This document shows, piece after piece, positions 1 to 11,964 of a DNA stretch of 49,547 nt. The translations under genes and the position numbers were made by a program. Numbering within the stretch: the first letter of the stretch is position 1; each line of letters starts with the position of its first letter. The notes beneath the pieces were generated by a model. The model did not search any database. It was not told where the DNA came from and saw only the letters and a list, made by a program, of their open reading frames with translations. This DNA comes from Hofstenia miamia (Eukaryota; Xenacoelomorpha; Acoela): contig SCFE01000120.1 of the NCBI GenBank assembly GCA_004352715.1, positions 909,607 to 959,153 on the forward strand, written 5' to 3'.

Positions 1-206
1 GTATCAAGGCATATAAAATTGAAAAAAATAATCAACTAAATGAATTAGTAAAAATTCTATCATCTTATTTAGTCGTGAATTTTATAGGTTGCTGCACATA
101 TTTTCTGGTGCACATTTAGAATATGGAGCAAAATTAAATTATATACAAGTATAGATTGAAAAAATACAAACCCCTGTAATTGAAATCCTTCGCGTCCAAA
201 ATTAGA

Positions 207-1048
207 TTTGAATTACCAGCCATGTAGTGTTTCTGGAAACAGACGCTCTCAATTGAATGGTAAATTGACCGTACAATGGGTAAAGGGATTACTACCGAAT
301 AACGTGAAATTGATTCGTCATGCGGCAGCCAATCAAATTCCGAGAGTTGTTCTTTGAAAATGTTCCCTCACAGCCCGAAATATTGAAATTTACCTCAAAA
401 ATCGTTGATTTTTGACAAAAAGCTGCCATAAATTGACCAAAAAACTAGCAAAGTCAATGAGTGCTTTGATGGTTCTATGGAATCTTAAGGACATTAACAC
501 TCATATTCTCAGAGTTGTTTTTAGAAATGTTGCATACTTTAGAAGAAATTGCACAAAATAATATTTCCTAATGTATTAAGATAGACTATATTTAGCACTT
601 TCGAGCGCCATCTGTCGGGATAAAGATTTTTCAACAAAAAATATTTCGTCTAATGAACTAATAGTAGGACTAATTCAAATCTATCATAAAACAAGAAAAT
701 ATTCAATAGGCATTTCTGAGAGCCAATTTATCACCAGTGAAAATACCGAAGATTCATTAGAAAAATTTTCTTTTCAGAGTTGGAAAATGGCATCTTCACA
801 CTCTGGGCAGAAATATAAGTGTGTGGCTAAGCCGGTTGAACAAAATTGTTTATTATTTATTTTTTTATAAGGTGTTACTGTTCCTACATAAATTTTCAAA
901 ATATTAAGATTCTCACTTTTACAACAGACCAGGGGCTTACTCGAGGGGGTGCTCAGGAGGGCTCAGCTCACCTTGTTAAATTTATATTAGTATACGAGTT
1001 TTAGATTTCATTTGTTGAGAATATAAACTATGGTAAAAATATATGATA
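207..1048. repeat. 842-bp direct repeat, copy 1
   Basis: The same sequence recurs at 4651-5492 in the same orientation. By eye I found one substitution (G at 494 region, A in the other copy). No coding frame is visible. It includes the left part of the hAT MITE at 930-1104, so the duplication is younger than that insertion. Copy 2 starts directly after a single N, so this may be an assembly duplicate rather than a biological repeat. Confidence 0.9.
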
Positions 1049-1104
1049 AAAATACAAAACTCAAGATAAGACCCCCTTGTTAATTAGTTAGGATTACAGC
1101 CCTG
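930..1104. mobile_element. Short non-autonomous hAT-type MITE (175 bp)
   Basis: The ends read CAGGGGCTTACTC and GATTACAGCCCTG, sharing the CAGGG terminus typical of hAT elements. The flanks carry a perfect 8-bp duplication, CAACAGAC at 922-929 and again at 1105-1112, which is the hAT target-site length. It has no coding capacity. Identity beyond the terminal five bases of the inverted repeat is weak, so the superfamily call rests mainly on the target duplication. Confidence 0.7.
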
Positions 1105-1400
1105 CAACAGACTATGCAGAAGGACTGTACAAGGAACAAACTTTTTTATCAAAAATTTTCTTAGGCTTAGATCCCTTGATTATTATTTAGTTATTTTAGA
1201 TACATTATTTTCTTGAATTGCATTGATATTGTTACGTTCGAATATGGTGACTTTATAATTTATTATTTACGTATATAAACACTCAAAAAATGTGGAAATC
1301 TGTAAATATAATTATGCAAAAACCTTTTTTAAGAGTAATTTACAGATTGTGCATATGAGGACCCTGCGAATTTGATATCTACTTAGTTTTTATATGGTGC

Positions 1401-1403
<3 letters not shown>

Positions 1404-1442
<39 letters not shown>
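1404..1442. repeat. (AT)n microsatellite
   Basis: Uninterrupted AT dinucleotide tract. Similar tracts occur near 5491-5511, 5869-5890, 16837-16863, 17597-17627, 20829-20849, 21429-21454, 21643-21667, 30115-30134, 40646-40661, 44228-44244 and 49413-49443. Many of them border mobile elements or assembly gaps. Confidence 0.95.
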
Positions 1443-1446
<4 letters not shown>

Positions 1447-1812
1447 GTCTTTGATAAATACCTTAAGACATCTGCTGCTACATTTTCACATGTATGTGCA
1501 TATAGACTGATATTTCGTTTTTTCTGCTTGGCTAATTCCATAATTTGATTGAAGTTGCATGAGGTACATTAGATGGTTGCAAGGAAGAGGTCATAATGAC
1601 CTCTAGATATCAACAGGGCGGACAGAATATTTAAAATTAAATCCTTTTTTCGGCATACTGACAATAATCCTTCCAAACTACAATAAAATAGAGTGTATGT
1701 CTACTAATCGTGTCGGTTTTGCATGCAAGAGATGATATAATTACACCACAGAACATAGGAAACCAGATGAACAGAAATTGCGTCTGCCTTCATTTGCAAA
1801 TATTGACAATCC

Positions 1813-2363
1813 TTAACCATCCTTTCTATTGTTATCAGCTTTGATGATACTGCGAATAGTCACTAGATTTTAGTACTAGGTATTTTACCTCCAGAGACAA
1901 AACGTATCATATATGATACATTTAATAAAGTGGCTCTGCGCTTATTGGTTTGTCATGCAGCAATAGTTTTAATCCAAAATCAGCGTGCCAATCCATGACA
2001 CTGGTTAATCAGCAGGGTGCTGAATTTCTTCCTTATTAAAAAATAATTACATCATTACATTTCAAAAGAATTTTTATTTTTCGAGATTTTCACAAATAGA
2101 CAAAATTTTTAATAATTGTTATTTGAATGAATTGTATTTTTACATGTTTTGCAACATATTGAATGTTTTTTATGAATTTCTTTATTTCATTTATAGTGCA
2201 ACTTCAGGCTGAAATGTATCGTATATGATACAAAAAAGTCAGATTGAAACTAAAAAGTTCCTAATTTTTGTAAACTACCATTTTTTATGTTCCCCATCAA
2301 TGACAATTAAGGCTGACTGAATAAAAAAATAAATAATTTCAATCTCAGGCCTGAGGAGGTTAA
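1813..2363. mobile_element. Probable piggyBac-type MITE (551 bp)
   Basis: TTAA at 1813-1816 followed by CCATCCT, and the opposite end CCTCCTCAGG read inward from TTAA at 2360-2363, fit the TTAA target and TTAACC ends of piggyBac elements. Inside lie two near-identical 16-bp palindromes, GTATCATATATGATAC at 1904-1919 and GTATCGTATATGATAC at 2216-2231, roughly symmetric to the ends; such palindromes are familiar in piggyBac-type MITEs. No ORF is present. The outer inverted repeat is short and imperfect, so the boundaries are tentative. Confidence 0.5.
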
Positions 2364-4649
2364 TACAGAAAAACCTTTACAAATTTGCAAAATATATAAG
2401 ATAAGTATTTGAAATCCCAGGACTCCAGATGTCGAGATTTTTGAAAATTTTTTATGATTCAGTCCCAAGATTCAAAAATGTCTACAATGTCTATTTTAAC
2501 TTCATCATTGTCTGAGTCGCCTTTCCCCACTACTCCCACTGCACCATCAATTCTGGGTTATCCAAAAGCTGAATGTTGTAGATGAACGCTTGGTGTGAAC
2601 AGTGAAAATACATGTATAATCAATGAGGTCACTAACACATTGCTTAAAATTCCCTCAAAATCAATTTAATATTTAAAAATCCATGTTGCCACGAACTATG
2701 ATCTATCCTCTTCAATGAATATATGTGAAGCAACACATTTAAATATCATAAAACATTAAATTTTTGGAATTTGTTTTATAAATCTGTAATAGTTTTAAAT
2801 GAAAATGGCACCTTTCCATCATTTCAAACTATGAAGTAGGTGAAGAATACTATTAAACTAATGTAATGCCACTCAGGGAACAAGTAAGAACTCTAATTTA
2901 ATACATTATTTCTTAAACCAGGAGAGACTAATATTGAACGTTTAGAATGGGAATTATTTTAGATCCTTAACTGTGGCGGCTATTTAAATAATTAGAGACT
3001 AATAACGAAAACTTAGTTTTATTTTATTATATAGTATTTGATTTGTATGTTGGAATTACTTTCTGGTGCAGTATTTGATAAAAATGTAATTTGGTTTTAT
3101 TATTTCAAGCAAAGATGTTTTTATTAATTTACCCCGCCGGTTGATTTGAATCTACATTTTTTTAATAAACTTTGCAAGGGAAATCAAGCAGTGATTATTG
3201 CAGTTGTCAACAAGAAGCAGGTAATCATTCTTTCGTAAATAAACATGAAGCAAAAACGTGTTGAGTTTATTATTATAATCAATTTAGATAAGTTTTGTGC
3301 TAGTCATGAACTTCTATAACACTGTTGTTATAGAAGTTCATGTGCTAGTGTTATCTTGTTTCAATTTTTTGGATTAGTTTATTATATTGTAGTGGTAATA
3401 ATAGTTCCAGTGTTGATAATTTAAATGAAACGTTTTAAACAGTTTTCAACGTTGTTTAAATCAGCCATTTGTTTAAATTCAACAGTCAATTAAAAGATTT
3501 CATTTAAACTTCATTTGTTTACAGGCTTTATTTAAACAGCGGATTCAGGGAATCTACAATGTAGTAAACTTAGCCAATTGCTTTTAACCTGTTTTTATAT
3601 GATGACCAATTTGACAAATTAGCAAAATATTATTGTAAATTTGTAAATCTGCTTAAATCAAATATTATTGTCACTGCATGTTGCAGTGCAGTAATTCAAA
3701 TTAATCTCTTAGATGCCCAACTTTGGAAGATATATCAATACTGTATAGAAAGCTGGCGTCAACTGGACAATTTTCTAGAAAAATGGCCAATGAATTATTT
3801 GCTGAAAGCACTCAACTTCAGCCGCTCAGAATAGTTGCATAATACATCTTCAGAATGTTACCTTCCATTTTAATGGATACCATCTGAAATATATTTGTTT
3901 GAAACCTAATTAAATGATAGCTTAATTAATTTGAATTTACTTACATTTTTGCAGAAGTCATAGTTTGAATGCAGTTTGTTTATTCAAATAAGTTAAATTA
4001 AAATTCCATAGTTTAACTGAATTTAACAGTTTAAATTTTATTTAAATGGGCAACACTGACCTAGTCCCTAACAATAATTTGGAAGCAGTGGACCAGAGCC
4101 GACTCATGGTTTCTGGCTTAGAGCTTCCTCAATTGTGGTCACCTTAAGTTATGGCAAGGTGTATGGCTAGTTCATAGAATTGGTTTTCTTTCAACTTGTT
4201 CATACAAAGCAAATAATAAATTATACTATGGATAAATCATGCCTGTTGGCTTGCACAGATACATAGCACCATATGCTATCTTAACTATAGGGAATTAGGG
4301 ATAATAAAGTTGTATTTAAGATAGAAATGATAAACTAAGACACATAGCACCATTTATTGTAAGAAGTCAATCAGTTTATTAGATCTTTGGCGCAATGCTA
4401 TGTGGAATTGGTGAACTTGTCTGATCTTTTATTTAGAAAAAACTAATTATATTACTGATCATGGAGTTGTATATAAATGGAATCTAGGATTAATTAGGTT
4501 ACATGTGCGCTATTTTAAAACTTTGGAGTTACCTTCTGCATTACAAATACTAGATTTACCACTAAATATGCTGCCTCTAATCAAACCAACTATTCTTCAC
4601 TAATTTAACTTAAATTGTTTCTGTTCAAGGACTAAAATATATATATATA
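2364..4649. other. Non-coding AT-rich stretch
   Basis: Stops are frequent in all six frames and I see no splice-bounded exon, RNA gene or element ends, apart from the hairpin at 3305-3342. A run of TTTAAAC and GTTTAAAT words occurs between 3430 and 3540 without clear periodicity. Confidence 0.7.
3305..3342. repeat. Perfect 16-bp hairpin with 6-base loop
   Basis: CATGAACTTCTATAAC at 3305-3320 is followed by the loop ACTGTT and the exact reverse complement at 3327-3342. GCTAGT-like words flank both sides (tgctagt before, tgctagtg after). A perfect 16-bp arm is far beyond chance in this stretch. It could be a fold-back insertion, a processed small-RNA precursor, or a template-switch product. 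Confidence 0.85.
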
Positions 4650-4650
4650 N

Positions 4651-5492
4651 TTTGAATTACCAGCCATGTAGTGTTTCTGGAAACAGACGCTCTCAATTGA
4701 ATGGTAAATTGACCGTACAATGGGTAAAGGGATTACTACCGAATAACGTGAAATTGATTCGTCATGCGGCAGCCAATCAAATTCCGAGAGTTGTTCTTTG
4801 AAAATGTTCCCTCACAGCCCGAAATATTGAAATTTACCTCAAAAATCGTTGATTTTTGACAAAAAGCTGCCATAAATTGACCAAAAAACTAGCAAAGTCA
4901 ATGAGTGCTTTGATGGTTCTATGGAATCTTAAGGACATTAACACTCATATTCTCAGAGTTGTTTTTAAAAATGTTGCATACTTTAGAAGAAATTGCACAA
5001 AATAATATTTCCTAATGTATTAAGATAGACTATATTTAGCACTTTCGAGCGCCATCTGTCGGGATAAAGATTTTTCAACAAAAAATATTTCGTCTAATGA
5101 ACTAATAGTAGGACTAATTCAAATCTATCATAAAACAAGAAAATATTCAATAGGCATTTCTGAGAGCCAATTTATCACCAGTGAAAATACCGAAGATTCA
5201 TTAGAAAAATTTTCTTTTCAGAGTTGGAAAATGGCATCTTCACACTCTGGGCAGAAATATAAGTGTGTGGCTAAGCCGGTTGAACAAAATTGTTTATTAT
5301 TTATTTTTTTATAAGGTGTTACTGTTCCTACATAAATTTTCAAAATATTAAGATTCTCACTTTTACAACAGACCAGGGGCTTACTCGAGGGGGTGCTCAG
5401 GAGGGCTCAGCTCACCTTGTTAAATTTATATTAGTATACGAGTTTTAGATTTCATTTGTTGAGAATATAAACTATGGTAAAAATATATGATA
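4651..5492. repeat. 842-bp direct repeat, copy 2
   Basis: Near-identical to 207-1048. It begins right after the N at 4650 and an (AT)n run, and ends in another (AT)n run. Its right edge truncates the hAT MITE that is complete in copy 1 (930-1104). The placement beside an unresolved base suggests a contig-joining artefact, though a recent segmental duplication is possible. Confidence 0.9.
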
Positions 5493-5511
5493 TATATATA
5501 TATATATATAT

Positions 5512-5857
5512 GGCCCCTGCGATTTGAAATTTTTAGATTCGAGTCGAGCTCGAGTTGAGTTGGAGTTACAATTATATTTAGACTTATTATTCTCGGTAGG
5601 CTAAGCTATATATAACTATGCTGCCTTATATAAATGTAGGGAAAAGATACAACATGCGAAACTAAATAAGAGAAACCATGCCTGAAGACTTACAATTTGT
5701 GGTAAATTATAAGTTTGTTGGAGTCTTCGAAATTATAGGTAATCATTGACGAAAAATAGATGAAATTGAAGCAAATATTGAGTTGAGTTTGAGTACTTGA
5801 AATGTAAAGTTGATTTTTTGGCCATTGAGTCGAGTTTGAGTACTTGCCAGGCCCTAA
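5512..5857. mobile_element. Possible non-autonomous hAT remnant with GAGTCGAG subterminal repeats
   Basis: The left side holds the cluster GAGTCGAGCTCGAG and the right side two copies of a GAGTTTGAGTACTTG-like word (about 5788-5802 and 5834-5848), followed by GCCAGGCCCTA at the right edge, which resembles an hAT terminus. The left edge, GGCCCCTGC, is only loosely its inverse, and the (AT)n flanks hide any target duplication. It has no real ORF. Confidence 0.3.
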
Positions 5858-5859
5858 TA

Positions 5860-5891
<32 letters not shown>

Positions 5892-5892
<1 letters not shown>

Positions 5893-6602
5893 CCAGCACA
5901 ATCCAATTAAATTGATAACATCGTAATTAAGAAGAAGAAAAAACAATGTAAAACTCTAATCAGAAACTCAGATCAATTTATTAGAATTAGCACTAAGTGC
6001 TTTTGACAAATTTTAAAAACAATTATCAGTCTCAATTAATTTGAGAAAACACATGCGAACAATACCCTCCACATTAATTTTAGCTAGCCATGTGGTTCAT
6101 GCAGAACTTAATTACGTGGACATAAGAAATCAATCTGCGACTGGTACTTGTTTAATTGGTAAATATGTTTAATGAAATTTTATATAAATAGAAATGAAGC
6201 ACTGTAAAGATGATGGAAATTTATCCTTTAGTAGTTTATCTTTGCTTCGTGGTTTGATATATTATATTTAAATGCGTAGCTAAGCATTCATTGTGTGTAA
6301 TGAATGGAATGGATTGAATGGTTGATGAACTGTGAGCTGTCTTTGTGATATAGCTTGGGCAAGTGTGCCCATCACATTCTCTCTTGTTATTACTTTTGAA
6401 GATTCTACCTAAATATTAGTGGTGAATTGTTATGCTAGTTTTGGAGTGTTAATTAAGTTATCTCTATAGTTATACAATTACAAAGAATGGTGAGAGTGAA
6501 CGTACACATTACCCTGCAACCCCACACATTGGAATCTGTAGTGTTGTATCTAAATCATACTCTGTTATTTTGCAAATCCTTTGCCTGGGTGATGATGTTC
6601 CA
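5892..6602 (+). repeat. 5' LTR of the gypsy element (711 bp)
   Basis: Aligned with 15610-16836. The start (TCCAGCA) corresponds to TGTAGCA of the 3' LTR and the end (TGTTCCA) to TGTTACA, so the terminal TG is mutated here. It lacks a 543-bp segment present in the 3' LTR; the break follows GTGTAATG near 6303, with short ATG homology at the junction. It also carries about 20 extra bases near 6375. Many scattered substitutions show the copy is old. Confidence 0.85.
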
Positions 6603-6620
6603 TGGCGACTGTGACAGGAA
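6603..6620 (+). other. Primer-binding site of the gypsy element
   Basis: TGGCGACTGTGACAGGA begins directly after the LTR. The leading TGG pairs with the CCA end of a tRNA, as expected for minus-strand priming in Ty3/gypsy elements. I cannot name the tRNA from memory with confidence. Confidence 0.7.
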
Positions 6621-7010
6621 GCAAGATCCCAGTGAATAGTGGTTAAGATGGATTTCTTCCACTCACACACTCATTTCAACATTCTCTTTTTGTTCTATTT
6701 ATTCCAAACCTGGAGATTGGTACAGTTACTTTACTTCTTTTTTACTGTTATATCTCCTTCTATCTTTCTATCCCTGGATACTGTTATTATTACTTGTTGA
6801 TTATTTACAATGGATTTTACTGAACATGTTGTTTTGCACTAGTTACTTAGTTCCTTCTCACTTACTAATTTCTAAAGAAGAAACTACTAACCTACACAGA
6901 AAATTTTTGTTAATATTTAAAGATGAAAGAATTCACACATGCAAGAGCTCAACAGAAGCACTACAATGTAAACCCTCACAACAGTACAATTGTGACACCC
7001 TGTCACAGAC

Positions 7011-8677
7011 ATGACTAGAACCAACAAGAAGAAGCAAAAGCAAGCCCCTGTGATGTGAGACACTTCAGTGGAAACCCCTGAAACACTGGCGACCAGCAAG
7101 CTACAAGGAGAGTCAACCCCAATCTCTCCTACCACAGATGTTGAAATGCAAACAATCCCATTAGAACTGCAACTCAATTCATGGAAGATCTTAAACACCC
7201 TCCACAGGAACAAAAATACAGAAGAAATCAGACTCTTCAAAGACAAATTCGAGGAAATGGAAACAGAATGGAGGTAAACAATTCTAGAGCTCAAACTGGA
7301 CATGAGCAAAAGATTAGATGAGCAGTGCAGTCTGTTCCAGATACAAGTTGACATTCTCACACAGAGATTAGCAGATGCGAATGTGCAAATCTTGGAACAA
7401 AACAACAGATGGAAGACAATGTACTCCAATCTGGAAAAAGAAAATAGAGAACTACAACAGGAAAAAGAAATGCAACAATTCAAAATCAAACATCTGAAGG
7501 ATCAGATAAGACTAAATAAACTTTTACAGGATGACAACAAAGATAAATTGACAAAAAAGCAAATACATTCCCACAACATACTGATCACAGAAGACCCAGA
7601 GGTCCAACTAACAGTGCCCAGAAGAGGTGCCTGAACATGAACAAAACCAAATAACCAGAGAGAGTTGAAAAAAGTAAGCCTCAGCAAAGAGGATGAAAAG
7701 GAACTCATAATCCAGGAACTCACTGAGGAGGTAAGCAAATGAGTGAGAAAACAAGTCAAGTTAGACACACAAAAAAACTGATCTTCAAAAATTCAATACT
7801 ACCTGAGCTAAACATTGAAGAAACAATGTTGTGCAAGATGCAAATTAAGACATTCACAGGGAAAATCAATTGCTATTCCCCCATCTTCAAAGAATGGTTA
7901 CAATTATTTGAACTAATGATGAAAGAACAAAAAGTGAACCAAGATGCTGCTACTATACCTATCCAGAGTGGCATACCAACACTACCTGATTCTAAATGCT
8001 GAAACAAAAAGCAACTACAAAGCACTCACAGGAGATTTTATCAAGTACTACAGAAACAAGCACTTTAAGAACCAATATAGATTAATTCTAAATGGGACGA
8101 AAATGAAAAAATTCGATGATAAGTGAAACTACATGTCACAAGTTCAAAGACTCCTCACACTCAGTTCAAGAGGAGGATACTACTCAAAAAGGGCCTCTTT
8201 TCACACATCACAAAAGGTATCCCAGAAAAAGTAAAGCAACAATTCAAAATAAAATGGAATGTTGACAAGAGCATGGAGAAAATGATAAGAAAAGCAGTCA
8301 ACATCCAAGTCATGTTGGAAAATAATTCCAGAATATATGAAAAAGCCTTATGGAATAGACAAACACCCAACATGACAAGCTGGAAATCAAGAGAGCAAAC
8401 CCAACAAAAATCACACAAAACTAATGAAACCAAAAAAGGAGAAAAAATAATAAACATAAAGACAAAAGACAGAAAAATAAGGAAACTGAAAGAGAAAAAC
8501 ATCTGTTGCTTCAACTGTGGCCTAAAAGGTCACAAGAAAGACAAATGCAAGAAACAAATCAACATAATAGAGGATGACAATGCCTATTACAATGACAAAG
8601 ACCTAATCCAATCTGGAAATAAAACATTCTCAGAAAGCAAAAGAGAACAAATGACAGAGGAGTTGGAAAACTATTAG
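7011..8677 (+). pseudogene. gag pseudogene: coiled coil plus CCHC zinc knuckle
   Basis: The frame opens at ATG 7011, passes a TGA at 7056 and a TAA at 7275, and stays readable to about 7634 as a Glu/Lys/Gln-rich coiled coil (about 7290-7540). A capsid-like part follows with frame changes: 7739-8002 (containing KTFTG and an EWLQLFE segment) and 7944-8126 (ETKSNYKALTGDF and a YRLILN segment), which resemble gypsy gag. The last piece, 8123-8677, ends with CFNCGLKGHKKDKC, a C-X2-C-X4-H-X4-C knuckle that binds RNA. At least two stops and two or three frameshifts make it non-functional. Arginine is written almost only as AGA, in keeping with loss of CGN codons. Confidence 0.75.
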
Positions 8678-8687
8678 GAGTGCCATC

Positions 8688-9126
8688 TCAAGAAAACTGA
8701 TCACCATTATTGACACTAACAGATATCAGAAACATGAACACAATCACAGTTGTGATAAATTGAATGATGGTTAAAGCAACTATCAATACATGTGTGGTAA
8801 AATTGATAATATTGGACAACTGCACAATGAAACTAGGATTTGGACAAAACAACCTAAAGAAATCCCTGAACAGACTAATCAATGCTTCAGGCAAATATAT
8901 CAACATGAGTGGGACACTAGAAAAAACTTGAATACAAATCTCCAACAACACATTTGAACAAGATTTAATAGTTGTTGATGCCAACAAAAACTTACTACCC
9001 TATGAAGTAATACTGGGAGACAACTTTTTATCCAAAAACAAATGTATCATCAATTACAGCAACAAGGCAATGAAAGTACAAGAAGAGGAAATTGAGGTCA
9101 GAGAAGAAGAAGAAAACTTAAAATAA
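8688..9126 (+). pseudogene. Retroviral-type aspartic protease, degraded
   Basis: Between the zinc knuckle and RT a frame reads ATINTC near 8779-8796, where an active aspartic protease has its catalytic D-T-G triad; the Asp position is Asn and the Gly is gone. Downstream, ILGDNFLSK (about 9010) and KCIINYSNKAMKVQ match the closing strand region of gypsy proteases. Several stops interrupt the frame. A Glu-rich tail (9085-9115) leads to RT. Confidence 0.55.
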
Positions 9127-10617
9127 CTATTATTAATAAAATACAGTAGAATATTCAACTTTGGCAAAATCATTGTGGGACAAGCAATTGGAGAAACTCA
9201 CAAGATTGTAACAACAACAAATAAACCAATAAAACTGCCAGCATGGAGAGTACCTGAATGACTGAAAGATGAATATAACAAGATCCTGAATGAACTCATA
9301 GACAATAAAATCATACGCCCAAGCAAAAGTCCTTACACAGCTCCCACAGTGTTTATGAAACTGGGAACAAAGCACAGATTGTGTATAGAATTCTGAAAAC
9401 TCAACAAAATCACAAAAAAGTACTCATACCCACTACCAAGAATTGAAGACATGCTCTACAAAGCAAGCAAACATAAATATTTCACCATAATAGATCTCTG
9501 CAAAGCATATTGGCAGGTACAAATGGAACTGAAAGACATAGAAAAAACACCATTCATAACACCATAAGGACTCTATGAATGGATCTACATGGCATTCAGG
9601 TTATGCAACACACCAGCCACATTTCAATGATACATAACAAAAGTCCTAAAAAACAAACAACACAGCATCAAAGAGGGAATAAATGCTTATATCAACAACA
9701 TCATAATAACTAGTGACACAGTAGAAGAACATCTAAACAAGCTAGACAGAACATTAAAAATACTTAAAGAAGCCAGACTCAGAATAAATGGAAATAGATG
9801 TGACATTCTAAAAGAAAAAGTAATATTCCTAGGAAGGATAATCTCAAAAGGTCAAATTAGCATGAAAAATAACACATGAGAAATGATAAAGAAAATTGAA
9901 AAACCAAACAACATGAAGGACCTACAGAGAATTATGGAATTCTTACTACAGCACATATATACCCGGAATTCTTACTACAGCACATATATACCCAACATAG
10001 CAGAAAAAACATCAAAATGATAAATCTAATGAAAAAGTGAGTAACCTTTGAATTGACATGGGAGCAACAAGAGGAGCTCACCAACATAAAAAACAAACTT
10101 TCAACATTACCATCATTAAATATACCAGACCACTCTAAAGAATTCATCCTAGACTGTGATCCCAGCAAAGTAGCCATAGGAGCAACCCTCAGACAAATAA
10201 AAAAATGGAAAAGAATTACCAATACAATTCTTCAGCCAAAAACTTAAGCCCAGCAATAGCTCTGCAATGCTGGAAATGCTCACACTAATTAAAAGCATAA
10301 AAAAGTTCAGACATTTCCTAATAGGAAAACAATTCAGAGTAAAAACCAATAACAGCAGATTGGCATGGCTAAAAAAATTCTCAGGAGACAAATCCTCAAT
10401 CATATCACAATGGATCAAAGACCTAAATGAATTCACATTTGCCATAGAACACAGAAAAGGAAAACTACATAGTGATGCAGACTTTTGGACATCACTTCCT
10501 CAATACCACAGAGACCTTGAAAAGAGAGGTGGACAAAAAATAGAATTCCAATTCCTCCCACATAATGAATATGAACAACTCTCAGAGATAAATGTTGACA
10601 AAAAAGGGAAACAATAG
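9127..10617 (+). pseudogene. Reverse transcriptase and RNase H pseudogene
   Basis: A single frame from about 9130 to 9930 carries the RT blocks in order: IIRPSKSPYTAP, RLCIEF then a stop then KLNK, YPLPRIEDML, TIIDLCKAYWQV, a stop in the TP-GLYEW block, NTPATFQ followed by a stop, and AYINNIII where active enzymes have the catalytic Asp pair of YxDD. Stops lie at 9259, 9394, 9565, 9628 and 9877. A 29-bp tandem duplication at 9936-9993 follows. RNase H is read from 10053 (FILDCDPSKVAIGATL) with a frame change before 10267 (IKKFRHFLIGKQF, IEHRKGKLHSDAD). Both enzymes are dead. Confidence 0.85.
9936..9993 (+). repeat. 29-bp tandem duplication in the RT/RNase H linker
   Basis: The 29 bases from 9936 to 9964 (starting GGAATTCTTAC) are repeated exactly at 9965-9993. 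The duplication shifts the pol frame. The junction CC|GG creates the only CG dinucleotide between 9318 and 13052. Confidence 0.95.
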
Positions 10618-10625
10618 CACCTATT

Positions 10626-11964
10626 ATGCTAAAAGAGGAAATCACAGAAGAAGAAATCATAGAAAAACAAAATGAAGACATAATACTAAAAGAAATAAGA
10701 AGAAAAATAAAGAATAAAGAAAACAAACTGTCTAAAATAGTGAAAAACTGCTATGGCAGATACAACTGGAAACTAAACAAAAACAGTCTTTTATATGTAA
10801 CTGGAAAAGCCAACAGAATAGCAATACCAGAATACTATAAGAGAGACATAGTAAGAAAAATTCACAAAACAAGGACACTTGGGAATCATACAAACAGAAA
10901 TGACATTCAATTTGAAATACATTACAATTGCCATAAGAAAAATAACTGAAGACATCATAAACAAATGCACTACTTGTCTCCTAAACAACAAACAGCCCTT
11001 TCCCACACAGAGAGCATTGTTAGAAAAAATAATCACAACAAAACCAAATAAAATAGTAAACACAGATATTGAAATGCTATCAAAAGATGATGAAGGATAC
11101 CAATATGTACTGGTAATGGCAGAAAATTTCACATGATATGCAAGAATAGTACCAATGAAAAACACAACAACAGAAGAAACTGCAAACATAATATTAAAGG
11201 AATGGATCCTAAAAATAGGTCCAATAGAAAAAATCATAACAGATAAAGGTCCACAATTCAAAAGTGCACTATTTCATGAACTAACAAAACTACTTGAAAT
11301 CAACAGAGAATGCACTACAACATACTGCTCCCAAGGTTATGGCATAGTCAAAAGACTAAATAGAACATTAATAAAACTAATCAGAATAGTGACATCAAGA
11401 ATAGGTGGAAACAAATGAAGAGAAGTAATACAAATCACAGAATAATTCTACAATACTTCCATATGCTCAACCACACAAATCACCCCATTCAAAGCAATGT
11501 ACAGAAGGGAAGCAGCAACACCACTATCCATGCAATTCACAGAGTACTCTGACAAAATGGACAACCAATTTGTAAAACAACTAAGAGACAAGTTAACAGC
11601 CATTCATGAAACAATGTGCCACAATATATAGAAATCAGCAATGAGACAACAAAGAAACTATAAAAAAAAATTACAGACAAATGTACAAAATAGGAGATAA
11701 AGTATACACATTCACACCTATTAAAGTGACTGACACAAACCAAGTAAGAAAATTAAAAACAGTATGGTCAGGCCCATACACAGTAAAAAAAGTACTAAAT
11801 AATAATGAATATCTATTAAACAACAACAGGACTCTACATTTTCAAATCTGAAAAGAGTGATAACAGACATTGAGGGAGCAACCCTACATAACAAAGCAGA
11901 ATTTAAATTACTACAAAATCAAGGTGAAAACACATATGAATTAAACAGTCTGCCAGAGAAATAA
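10626..11964 (+). pseudogene. Integrase pseudogene (Ty3/gypsy)
   Basis: The N-terminal zinc domain is split by a stop near 10946: IHKTRTLGNHTNR, then in another frame INKCTTCLLNNKQ. The catalytic core shows NTDIEM (first Asp), IITDKGPQF (second Asp) and GYGIVKRLNRTL, where the usual catalytic Glu is Lys (codon AAA at 11350). Stops lie at 11134 (after ENFT), 11416 and about 11441. A C-terminal segment with YKIGDKVYTF and VWSGPYTVKKVLNN matches the GPY/F module, and the frame closes with ELNSLPEK at 11964. It would not catalyse integration. Confidence 0.85.

Noticed and set aside
1404-1442. CRISPR-like or satellite array from the many AT tracts
   Set aside because: They are plain dinucleotide microsatellites with no spacers.
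7056-9879. TGA reassigned to Arg in the gypsy element
   Set aside because: TGA often sits where Arg is expected, but TAA stops, frameshifts and lost catalytic residues occur too, and the changes follow CpG decay. Other genes here end normally at TGA.
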